Positions 1 to 4,882 of a stretch of 5,205 nt of DNA are shown here, one piece after another (the stretch's first letter is position 1; each line of letters opens with the position of its first letter). The notes beneath the pieces were generated by a model. The model made no database searches. It saw only the letters and a program-made list of their open reading frames with translations, and had not been told where the DNA came from. A program made the translations under genes and the position numbers. The DNA is from an uncultured Eubacteriales bacterium (lineage in GTDB: Bacteria > Bacillota > Clostridia > Oscillospirales > Oscillospiraceae), in NCBI GenBank assembly GCA_900555665.1, contig USLX01000098.1, positions 1 to 5,205 on the forward strand, in the 5' to 3' direction.

Positions 1-15
1 GGAAGCTATTTTTTT

Positions 16-36
16 ACCCCCGGCATAGCCGGGGGT
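16..36 (+). terminator. Hairpin, probable terminator of a gene left of the window
   Basis: A perfect 9-bp stem (ACCCCCGGC / GCCGGGGGT) closes a 3-nt ATA loop. Rightward it is followed by TTGTCTTT, a moderate T-rich tail. Leftward it is followed by a run of A, so rightward termination is the better reading. The gene it would serve is outside the window. Confidence 0.5.
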
Positions 37-58
37 TGTCTTTGGTACAACCAATGCA

Positions 59-87
59 AAGCGGCTGCCCGGTTGGGGCAGCCGCTT
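59..87 (-). terminator. Hairpin terminator of the M23 peptidase gene
   Basis: A perfect 12-bp stem (AAGCGGCTGCCC / GGGCAGCCGCTT) has a 5-nt loop and begins 17 nt past the stop codon of the leftward peptidase gene. The leftward tail (TGCATTGGTTG) is only moderately T-rich, so the stem rather than the tract makes the call. Confidence 0.6.
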
Positions 88-103
88 CGGGTGGTTGTTT
101 GTG

Positions 104-1057
104 TCAGCGGAAAAGAGGCAGCGGGTCGTAATAAGTATCGCCTTCGCGGAGGGCGAAGTGCAGGTGCGGGCCAGTCGTCCAGCCGGAATCGCCGGAGCGG
201 GCGATGTGCTGGCCCTGTGTGACGGCATCGCCGGCGGACACGAGGAGCTCTGAAAGATGCTGATAGAGCGTCTCGCGGCCATCGGCATGCCTGATGCAGA
301 GATAATTGCCCTCCGCCGGCCGGAAGCCAGCCTCCGTTACGGTGCCGTCCGCCGCAGCGAGCACATCGGTACCCGGGGCAGTTTCCAGATCGACGCCGAG
401 GTGGGTCGCGGCGATGCCGTCGGGCGAGGTTTTTGTCCCTGCCGGTTCCAGTACCGCCGCGTCCGTGTTTTTCAGCGGGAAGGCGTAGGAAACGTTGCTC
501 GTTTCCGGCTGCACCGCAAGGCGGGACGGCGTGAGGCGGTCGCCGGTGACAGTGGCCGGATCGACGTCCAGCGTGCCGTCGGAGACGAGCTCGCCGTCCA
601 CATAGACGAGCGTCCGGTCGGAAAAGCGCAAAATCCAGCGGCAGGGCCGCGCGTCCTGCAGGAAAAATTCGTCCTGCTTTTTGCCGGCTGCGCCGCGAAG
701 GAAGGTAAGATCGACGCCGGAGGCATCCGCGCGGCCGTTCCGCACAAGCTCGCAGCCGTCAAGCGTGACGGAAAAATAGGCGGTATCCTGCTCCGCGCCG
801 ACACGGATGGTTACTTCGTCGGAAGCAAGCGGTGTGCCGGAGCCGGTATCGGTCAGGACGCCCCCTTGCTCGGTGGCCTCGGCGGAAGCGCCGCCTTCAG
901 CGGGAGCGGAAGCCAGCTCCTGCGCCACGCTTCCGCCAAGCGTGCATGCCTCGCCGGAGGAGGAGGATTTTGGCTGCGCGGCAAAGACGGTAATGAGTGT
1001 GGCCGAGAGAATGAGGGCCAGGATGGAGAGAAGAACGGGAATTCGTTTCATAGTCAT
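104..1057 (-). CDS. Membrane-anchored or secreted M23 family zinc metallopeptidase
   Basis: This 317-aa protein is a probable peptidoglycan endopeptidase acting outside the membrane. Residues 4-27 form a basic-then-hydrophobic N-terminus (MKR, then a Leu/Ile/Val core) fitting a signal peptide or uncleaved anchor; there is no lipobox cysteine. Residues 28-80 are a Ser/Gly/Ala/Glu-rich linker. Residues 80-185 are a beta-looking region I cannot assign. Residues 190-317 are the M23 (LytM/peptidase_M23) domain with all expected zinc and catalytic residues: H219 and D223 (HLGVD), H267 (YQH), H298 and H300 (GPHLHF). It should therefore be active, unlike degenerate M23 proteins. The ATG at 1057 was chosen because AAAGGA (1069-1074) lies 11 nt upstream; the in-frame ATG at 1051 is two codons later and almost as good. 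The frame stays open 112 codons further upstream, but that stretch is low-complexity and lacks a membrane segment. A SpoIIQ-like sporulation role is possible but not shown. Confidence 0.9.
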   Translation of the reverse strand: MTMKRIPVLLSILALILSATLITVFAAQPKSSSSGEACTLGGSVAQELASAPAEGGASAEATEQGGVLTDTGSGTPLASDEVTIRVGAEQDTAYFSVTLDGCELVRNGRADASGVDLTFLRGAAGKKQDEFFLQDARPCRWILRFSDRTLVYVDGELVSDGTLDVDPATVTGDRLTPSRLAVQPETSNVSYAFPLKNTDAAVLEPAGTKTSPDGIAATHLGVDLETAPGTDVLAAADGTVTEAGFRPAEGNYLCIRHADGRETLYQHLSELLVSAGDAVTQGQHIARSGDSGWTTGPHLHFALREGDTYYDPLPLFR

Positions 1058-1074
1058 GATCGCCTTGATCCTTT

Positions 1075-1962
1075 CTTCCGCCGCCCCGTTTGCCAAAGGC
1101 GCGTCTGCATTCTGCGGCGCTGCTCCCGGCGGCATCGCAGACCAGCTCGATGCTGCGCCCGGCCGGGCGTAGCAGGAGCCGGGCCGCCGGATTCCGGCAG
1201 CGGTGGCCACGCGCAAGGGTGGCCTTTGGCCGGCAGTTGAGGCGGCGGAACTACATGTGTTTGTGGATGAGAACATGGTGCGCAGCCGTCTGCAAGGCGG
1301 CAGCGCGGAAGGCCCCACCGTAAGTGGGTTCGCCGCGAAAACCTGGCGCGGCGCGCGCAGGCAGCCCCGCAAAAACCAGACCGTAGACGGCACACCGTCC
1401 GCAATCCATGCCCGGCGTCAGGCGGAACCGTTCGGCGCCGGGCGTGCAGCCGGAGCGCCCCCGCCACAGGCGCGGCTTGTATCGTCTGCCCCTGCGCGGC
1501 GGGCGAAGAGCGTTGTAATCCGCGCGCCGCAAGGCCCGCGCATGACAGGAAAGCGGCGCGGCAGACGTGCCCTGCGCCCTGGGGGTGGGAAATCAGCCCG
1601 GATCCGCGCCAGGCTGCGCAGGATCGCCCCCATTCCCTCCTGCGCCGCCGGCAGCGCCCGCGGCCGGGCCAACACTGCACAGCCAAGCCTGCGTTCGGAG
1701 CGCGGCGAGGCCATGCGTTGCCCGGCGGAGCCGTCGAAGACGCAGCCGGTCTGGGAGTCCGTCTTTTCCGCCGCGCGAATGGCATTGGAACTCGGACCCA
1801 CGGCGCTCGACGGTGGTTTTTTCAGGACGGCACAGGTGGCGTTCTGATTCCGGGCGGGCCGTTTGGCCGGGCGGTACGAGACGGCCGTCGCCGCCCGGGC
1901 TCCTCCCCTGCCGGAGCGCCTTCCGTTCCGCCTCGAAGCGTCTCCGGCTCCGGATCTCCTTC
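1075..1962. other. Long GC-rich stretch without a convincing gene
   Basis: Nearly 0.9 kb separates the peptidase start from the tandem palindromes. Several long frames are open on both strands, but their translations are Arg/Pro/Ala/Gly-rich, have no recognisable motif, and lack well-placed ribosome binding sites, as expected from GC-rich noncoding DNA. Local hairpins are visible, for example GGCCAC/GTGGCC at 1205-1224. I recognise no rRNA, tRNA, RNase P, tmRNA or riboswitch signature. It could be a decayed gene, a long leader for the peptidase, or an unrecognised RNA. The promoter of the peptidase is not identified within it. Confidence 0.5.
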
Positions 1963-2004
1963 AGACTATCGCGATCGTCTGTTCTTAGACTATCACGATA
2001 GTCT
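1963..2004. promoter_or_regulatory. Two tandem 18-bp palindromes, probable double operator
   Basis: Copy 1 (1963-1980) is AGACTATCGCGATCGTCT and copy 2 (1987-2004) is AGACTATCACGATAGTCT. They match at 16 of 18 positions, and their centres are 24 bp apart. Each is nearly self-complementary, and the symmetry of copy 2 extends to 1984-2007 (CTTAGACTATC / GATAGTCTAAG around AC). This spacing suits two repressor dimers on nearly the same face of the helix. Copy 2 covers the -10 and spacer of a leftward promoter, and copy 1 lies at its start site. The right edge is about 38 bp upstream of the -35 of the transporter promoter. The TTAG...CTAA ends recall DtxR/MntR-family boxes, but I cannot assign a regulator. 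Confidence 0.65.
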
Positions 2005-2015
2005 AAGATTGTCAA
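1987..2015 (-). promoter_or_regulatory. Leftward promoter under the palindromes
   Basis: Read leftward, a perfect -35 TTGACA (2015-2010) is followed after 17 nt by TAGTCT (1992-1987), a weak -10 formed by the left arm of palindrome 2. Repressor binding at either palindrome would block it. No convincing gene begins downstream. An AAGGAG at 1961-1956 has no start codon at a suitable distance. The next leftward gene is the peptidase about 0.9 kb away. Confidence 0.4.
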
Positions 2016-2044
2016 GCTTTTTTTCCTGTTTGACCAAGTTTGGC

Positions 2045-2073
2045 TTGTAACGGGCAGAAAAACACGGTATAAT
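2045..2073 (+). promoter_or_regulatory. Sigma-A-type promoter of the cation transporter gene
   Basis: A -35 TTGTAA (2045-2050, four of six consensus bases) and a perfect -10 TATAAT (2068-2073) are separated by 17 nt. Transcription would start near 2080, leaving a leader of about 22 nt. That is too short for the yybP-ykoY manganese riboswitch that precedes many Mn2+ exporters, so any metal control should act on DNA. Confidence 0.75.
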
Positions 2074-2102
2074 GGGCGGAAAACAGGTTGGGAGGGGCGG
2101 AC

Positions 2103-3296
2103 GTGACAAATTTTTTGCTGCAGCAGTTCGTGCGAGGCTGGGAAGATACCGGCGACCCGGCGGTGCGCGAAGCCTATGGGAGGCTGGCCGGGTTGACGGG
2201 GCTTTGCTGCAATGTGCTGCTGTTTCTGGGGAAATTTCTGGTGGGAACGGTAACGGGCAGCGTGGCCATCGCGGCAGACGCCGTAAACAACCTTTCGGAT
2301 GCCTCAAGTGCACTGGTTACCCTGATTGGATTCCGCCTGGCGGCGAAGCCCGCCGATGATGGGCACCCGTACGGTCATCACCGGATCGAATATCTGGCGG
2401 GCCTCGCCGTGGCGGCGATGATCTTGCTGATCGGCGCGGAACTGGTGAAGACATCGGTCGGAAAGATCTTGCACCCCGAGGTCGTGGACTGTTCGGCGAC
2501 AGCGGTGATCGTGCTGGCTGCGTCCATCCTGCTGAAGCTCTGGATGGCGCACTTTTACCGGACGCTCGGCACAAAGATCGCCTCCCCGGCCTTGCTGGCC
2601 ACGGCGGCGGACAGCCGGAACGACGTGATTACGACGGCGGCAGTTTTGCTCTGCACGGTACTCTCGGCTCTGACGGGCCTGCGGCTGGACGGATATGTGG
2701 GGCTGCTGGTGGCGCTGTTCATCCTCTGGTCAGGTATCGGCATTGCGCGGGGCACGATCGATCCCCTGCTCGGCGAGGCGCCGGACGAAACGCTGGTGCA
2801 TGCCATTTCGGAGGAAATTATGGGCTGTCCGGGCATTTTGGGGCTCCACGACCTGATGGTGCATGATTACGGTCCCGGACGGCGGTTTGCCAGCGCGCAC
2901 GCGGAGGTCGACGCCCATATGGACATCATGGACGCGCATGAGCTGCTCGACAATATCGAGCATGACGTCCGGACAAAGCTGCGCGTGGATCTGGTGCTGC
3001 ACTGTGACCCGATCATCACCGACGATCCCGCGGTCAATGCGCTGCGGGCGCAGGTGGAGGAGTTTCTGGCCGAGCAGGATCCAAGGCTGGCAATTCACGA
3101 CTTCAGAATCGTGCGCGGGAGCGGGCATACCAACGTGATTTTTGATCTGGTGACGCCATTTGCGCTGGAGGCGAAGGCCGGCCAAATCCGGCAGGCGCTG
3201 GAGCAGGCGCTTTGCTGCGGCGGAAAGACCTATTCCGTCGTCATGCGCGTCGACGCCGAGGCCTTTAACGACATTCATACGCGCCCGAACCGCTGA
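2103..3296 (+). CDS. Cation diffusion facilitator transporter, probably Mn2+ efflux (MntE-like)
   Basis: This 397-aa inner-membrane proton-coupled divalent-metal exporter has the CDF layout: a short cytosolic N-terminus, six predicted membrane segments (about residues 28-225), then a cytosolic dimerisation domain (about 228-305) and an extra C-terminal segment to 397. TM2 carries the AADAVNNLSD motif and TM5 carries DSRND, giving a site A of N62/D66 and D170/D174. Zinc members such as YiiP have His-x3-Asp in TM5; Asn/Asp with Asp/Asp is the pattern I know from the pneumococcal manganese exporter MntE, whose length is also close to this one. The conserved DGHPYGHHRIEY loop (86-97) precedes TM3. 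His and Asp residues in the C-terminal domain (H254, H266, D270) are candidate regulatory metal ligands. The GTG at 2103 was chosen because GGAGG (2091-2095) sits 7 nt upstream; the in-frame TTG at 2088 lies before that site. The gene appears monocistronic. Substrate is inference; CDF membership is nearly certain. Confidence 0.93.
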   Translation: MTNFLLQQFVRGWEDTGDPAVREAYGRLAGLTGLCCNVLLFLGKFLVGTVTGSVAIAADAVNNLSDASSALVTLIGFRLAAKPADDGHPYGHHRIEYLAGLAVAAMILLIGAELVKTSVGKILHPEVVDCSATAVIVLAASILLKLWMAHFYRTLGTKIASPALLATAADSRNDVITTAAVLLCTVLSALTGLRLDGYVGLLVALFILWSGIGIARGTIDPLLGEAPDETLVHAISEEIMGCPGILGLHDLMVHDYGPGRRFASAHAEVDAHMDIMDAHELLDNIEHDVRTKLRVDLVLHCDPIITDDPAVNALRAQVEEFLAEQDPRLAIHDFRIVRGSGHTNVIFDLVTPFALEAKAGQIRQALEQALCCGGKTYSVVMRVDAEAFNDIHTRPNR

Positions 3297-3306
3297 GGCG
3301 CGCAAA

Positions 3307-3335
3307 AAGGCCCGGAGCGAACTGCTCCGGGCCTT
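3307..3335. terminator. Strong hairpin after the cation transporter gene
   Basis: A perfect 12-bp stem (AAGGCCCGGAGC / GCTCCGGGCCTT) with loop GAACT starts 10 nt after the transporter stop codon. Rightward the tail is CCGCC, with a seven-T run only later, at 3360-3366 behind a small ACGG/CCGT hairpin. Leftward it is followed directly by TTTTT. By position it should end the transporter transcript; by tail it is better as a leftward terminator. It may work both ways. Confidence 0.65.
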
Positions 3336-3674
3336 CCGCCGGGAAAACGGCCTGCCGTCTTTTTTTGCCGGGCGCGCGGCGGCAGGGCCGCGGAGAGAGG
3401 ATCTGCCGCGCAGCGCCCTGCCCGAATCAACGGGCTGTTGGTCGGGGCGCAGCCGGGCCGGTCTGCCGCCGCTCCGGCGAAATGCGGCTTGCTTCTAACC
3501 GCGCACCCAGCGGCGAAGGGCCGGGCAGAGGCCGGGCCTGATACGCATGCCGTCCCCTCTCCAAAAAGCGTCCTTTTTGACACAGTTATGGAAAACTGCC
3601 GGGTTCGGCGCAAATACTCTCTGGGACTAGTTTGCACGATCCGGCTCAAAATACGCAGGAAATTTTTTCATTGC
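3336..3674. other. Gene-free GC-rich gap upstream of the Nudix gene
   Basis: No convincing reading frame is present on either strand; the open frames are compositional shadows. The left part is very GC-rich with local stems, for example GCGGCAG (3379-3385) pairing with CTGCCGC (3403-3409). The right part (about 3560-3670) is AT-richer and probably holds the Nudix promoter, but I cannot point to a good -35/-10 pair: TTGACA at 3577-3582 has no acceptable -10 at 16-18 nt. Confidence 0.5.
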
Positions 3675-3689
3675 AGGAGGCAAGGAACG

Positions 3690-4250
3690 ATGGAACAGTT
3701 TGAACATCTGGAAGAGACCACGCTGCACTCTGAGGCGAAATACGACGGGGATCTGCTGCACATCCGGCGTGACACGGTGCAGCTGCCGAATGGGAAGACG
3801 TCGACACGCGAATACACCATTCATCTCGGTGCAGTCTGCATTCTTCCGCTGCTGGGAAATGGCGACGTGCTGCTCGAGCGGCAGTACCGCTATCCGCTGC
3901 GGCAGGTGATGACAGAGATCCCGGCGGGCAAGCTTGACACGGCGGACGAAGATCCGCTGGAGGCGGCAAAGCGTGAGCTGCGCGAGGAGACCGGCGCGAC
4001 GGCGGAGGAATGGCGCGATCTGGGGCTTTTTTGCCCGGTGGGCGCGTATTCGACGGAAAAGATCCACATGTTCCTCGCGCAGGGGCTGAGCTTCGGGGAG
4101 CGGGAGCTGGATGAGGACGAATTTTTGAATGTATTCCGGCTGCCGCTGGAGACGCTGGTGGAGCAGGTTTTGGCCGGACAGATTCCGGACGCAAAGACGC
4201 AGGCCGCCGCGCTGCGGGGATGGCTGATGCGTGAGCGCGGGCTGCTTTGA
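3690..4250 (+). CDS. Nudix hydrolase, ADP-ribose pyrophosphatase type
   Basis: This 186-aa soluble enzyme belongs to the NudF/ADP-ribose pyrophosphatase branch, which hydrolyses ADP-ribose and related nucleoside diphosphate sugars to AMP and a sugar phosphate. The N-terminal beta region (about 1-45) precedes a Nudix core. The Nudix box runs from G80 to A103 (GKLDTADEDP through RELREETGA) with the catalytic REx2EE residues R95, E96, E99 and E100 intact. One residue more than the textbook G-x5-E lies between G80 and the first Glu, a variant I associate with this branch. IPAGKLD before the box, ERQYRYP (63-69) and CPVGAYSTE (115-123) after it are typical of the ADP-ribose group. Length fits the family. 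The ATG at 3690 has AGGAGG (3675-3680) 9 nt upstream; the frame is open further upstream but without such a site. It appears monocistronic. Exact substrate is inferred. Confidence 0.93.
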   Translation: MEQFEHLEETTLHSEAKYDGDLLHIRRDTVQLPNGKTSTREYTIHLGAVCILPLLGNGDVLLERQYRYPLRQVMTEIPAGKLDTADEDPLEAAKRELREETGATAEEWRDLGLFCPVGAYSTEKIHMFLAQGLSFGERELDEDEFLNVFRLPLETLVEQVLAGQIPDAKTQAAALRGWLMRERGLL

Positions 4251-4261
4251 CGACACATGGC

Positions 4262-4329
4262 TTTCGACACTTTGCAGCGGACTGCAAAATAATTTAACGT
4301 TTTCTGAACGGTGTCGACCACTTTCGACA
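4262..4329 (+). promoter_or_regulatory. Cluster of Spo0A-box-like sites
   Basis: The Spo0A core TGTCGAA occurs exactly on the minus strand at 4263-4269 and 4323-4329 (TTCGACA on the plus strand), both in the longer context TGTCGAAAG. A six-of-seven match, TGTCGAC, lies on the plus strand at 4312-4318. The right-hand site ends 21 nt before the possible -10 TATGAT, so it overlaps where a -35 would sit; Spo0A-activated sigma-A promoters often have a box there. Binding is inferred from sequence only. Confidence 0.5.
4271..4288. other. Small hairpin after the Nudix gene
   Basis: A 7-bp stem (TTTGCAG / CTGCAAA) with loop CGGA lies 20 nt past the Nudix stop codon, between Spo0A-box-like sites. The tail ATAATTTAACGTTTT is AT-rich but not a proper T tract. 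It could be a weak terminator or a protein-binding dyad. Confidence 0.3.
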
Positions 4330-4350
4330 GCTTTTGCACCGCCGATCGGC

Positions 4351-4356
4351 TATGAT
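4351..4356 (+). promoter_or_regulatory. Possible -10 element of the small-protein operon
   Basis: TATGAT matches five of six bases of the -10 consensus and would start transcription near 4363. No good -35 lies 16-18 nt upstream (the hexamer there is CAGCTT), which is usual for activator-dependent promoters. A Spo0A-box-like site covers this upstream position. Confidence 0.4.
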
Positions 4357-4381
4357 GTAGTCACCGGCAAGGGAGTAAGCA

Positions 4382-4402
4382 ATGATTACCTCCGGAATCT
4401 GA
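4382..4402 (+). CDS. Six-codon leader reading frame (MITSGI)
   Basis: ATG at 4382 is preceded by AAGGGAG (4369-4375), 6 nt away, and encodes MITSGI before TGA at 4400-4402. The coding part contains the CCTCC that can pair with the next ribosome binding site. The segment resembles the start region of the following gene (GGGAG, then a TAAG/CTAAG stretch, then AATGA/ATGA), so it may have come from a local duplication. Whether it is translated is unknown; if it is, it would act as a control element rather than a functional protein. Confidence 0.35.
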   Translation: MITSGI

Positions 4403-4415
4403 CATAGCCGGGAGG
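4389..4415 (+). promoter_or_regulatory. Hairpin that would sequester the ribosome binding site of the 52-aa gene
   Basis: CCTCC (4389-4393) can pair with GGAGG (4411-4415), continued by GG (4394-4395) with CC (4408-4409), leaving one bulged G at 4410 and a 12-nt loop. The 3' arm is the Shine-Dalgarno sequence of the gene at 4425; the 5' arm lies inside the leader frame. A ribosome on the leader would disrupt the stem, a plausible translational switch. Confidence 0.4.
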
Positions 4416-4424
4416 CTAAGAATC

Positions 4425-4583
4425 ATGAGTGAGATCACAAAGGAATACCTAGTCCTGTTCCGCGCAATGACGCAGGCGGAGCAGGCATTGGAAGAGCTGC
4501 GTCAGAAATTGATGGACGCCCAGCGGCTGGCCGAGGAGATTTACATCTCGGGAGGAACGACCTGTGGTGAATCTGAAAACTGA
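4425..4583 (+). CDS. Small acidic helical protein of unknown function (52 aa)
   Basis: I do not recognise a named family. The 52-aa product starts MSEITKEYLVLFRAMTQAEQ and residues 3-40 look like one amphipathic, Glu/Gln/Leu-rich helix with heptad-like spacing of L, A and I, ending in AEEIYIS. The last residues (GGTTCGESEN) look unlike the helix; they are encoded where the next gene's GGAGG site sits, so their sequence may be shaped by that signal. The ATG has GGAGG (4411-4415) 9 nt upstream. There is no signal peptide or membrane segment. The next small gene overlaps its end by 20 nt, suggesting co-translation, and Spo0A-box-like sites lie upstream. Coding status is supported by the ribosome binding site, helical composition and operon-like arrangement; function is unknown. 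A helix-helix adaptor is only a guess. Confidence 0.65.
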   Translation: MSEITKEYLVLFRAMTQAEQALEELRQKLMDAQRLAEEIYISGGTTCGESEN

Positions 4584-4665
4584 AAATGTGACCGGCAGCG
4601 AGGGATTTTTACGTTGCGCAAGACATTTTTTCGCAGGAATACTGACGTATTTCAAGGAAAAATGA
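4564..4665 (+). CDS. Possible 33-aa small protein overlapping the 52-aa gene
   Basis: GTG at 4564 is preceded by GGGAGG (GGAGG at 4551-4555, 8 nt spacing) and opens a 33-codon frame ending at TGA 4663-4665. The product starts MVNLKTENVTGSEG and continues FLRCARHFFAGILTYFKEK, a basic, aromatic, amphipathic stretch that could touch a membrane. It overlaps the last 20 nt of the 52-aa gene in another frame, typical of translational coupling. A second GTG at 4567 is one codon later. I recognise no family. It could be chance, but the ribosome binding site is as good as those of the real genes in this window. Confidence 0.4.
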   Translation: MVNLKTENVTGSEGFLRCARHFFAGILTYFKEK

Positions 4666-4737
4666 CGCGGCGCACCGCAAAAAGCCCCGCTGCCCGGGTG
4701 CGTTGGGAGTTGGAAGAATACACCCCAGGATACAAAC

Positions 4738-4761
4738 GGGCACGGGAGCTCTCCCGTGCCC
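4738..4761. terminator. Hairpin between the small-protein genes and the permease gene
   Basis: A perfect stem (GGGCACGGGA / TCCCGTGCCC) closes a 4-nt loop. Leftward it is followed by GTTTGTATCC; rightward by CCTCAGCGCC without a T tract. It could be a second terminator for the permease or a barrier for the convergent small-gene transcript. Apart from this and the next hairpin I see nothing in 4666-4882. Confidence 0.45.
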
Positions 4762-4835
4762 CTCAGCGCCCCGGCACTGCCCTGGACCATTCTCTGCAGC
4801 GCATGCGGTGCCGCTTTGGATTCTGCGAAAATTTT

Positions 4836-4864
4836 AAGGGCGTGGGGAAGCTCCCCGCGCCCTT
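4836..4864 (-). terminator. Terminator of the uracil permease gene
   Basis: A 12-bp stem (AAGGGCGTGGGG / CCCCGCGCCCTT, with one G-T pair) and loop AAGCT starts 18 nt past the permease stop codon. Leftward the tail is AAAATTTT; rightward it is TTTTGTAAATT, so it may terminate both convergent transcripts. Confidence 0.7.
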
Positions 4865-4882
4865 TTGTAAATTGGACTTTGA

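Noticed and set aside
257..1240. 327-codon open frame on the plus strand
   Set aside because: It is antisense to the M23 peptidase, has no recognisable domain, and arises from GC-rich codon bias; the opposite strand carries intact catalytic motifs.
1058..1393. 112-codon N-terminal extension of the peptidase frame
   Set aside because: It is low-complexity and rich in Arg/Pro/Ala, and would bury the signal-anchor in the interior; the ATG at 1057 has a ribosome binding site.
1054..1785. 243-codon minus-strand frame in the gene-poor region
   Set aside because: Composition is Arg/Pro/Ala-rich with no motif, and it runs into the peptidase start without a ribosome binding site of its own.
1593..2015. 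Minus-strand frame starting TTG at 2015 with a duplicated eight-residue unit (DYRDSLRT / DDRDSLKE)
   Set aside because: The repeat is explained by the tandem palindromes, the start codon coincides with the TTGACA -35, and the translation soon becomes Gly/Pro/Arg-rich. A short remnant of a decayed gene cannot be excluded, since AGGA lies upstream of the TTG.
3577..3605. TTGACA as promoter -35 for the Nudix gene
   Set aside because: No -10-like hexamer lies 16-18 nt downstream; the bases there are GC-rich (CGGGTT).
3275..3649. 124-codon minus-strand frame upstream of the Nudix gene
   Set aside because: It crosses the terminator hairpin and the end of the transporter gene, and lacks a motif and a ribosome binding site.
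4363..4424. Riboswitch in the leader of the small-protein genes
   Set aside because: The leader is about 60 nt and shows only one hairpin; no conserved core of a riboswitch class I know (fluoride, preQ1, c-di-GMP) is visible. The leader-frame/hairpin explanation fits better.
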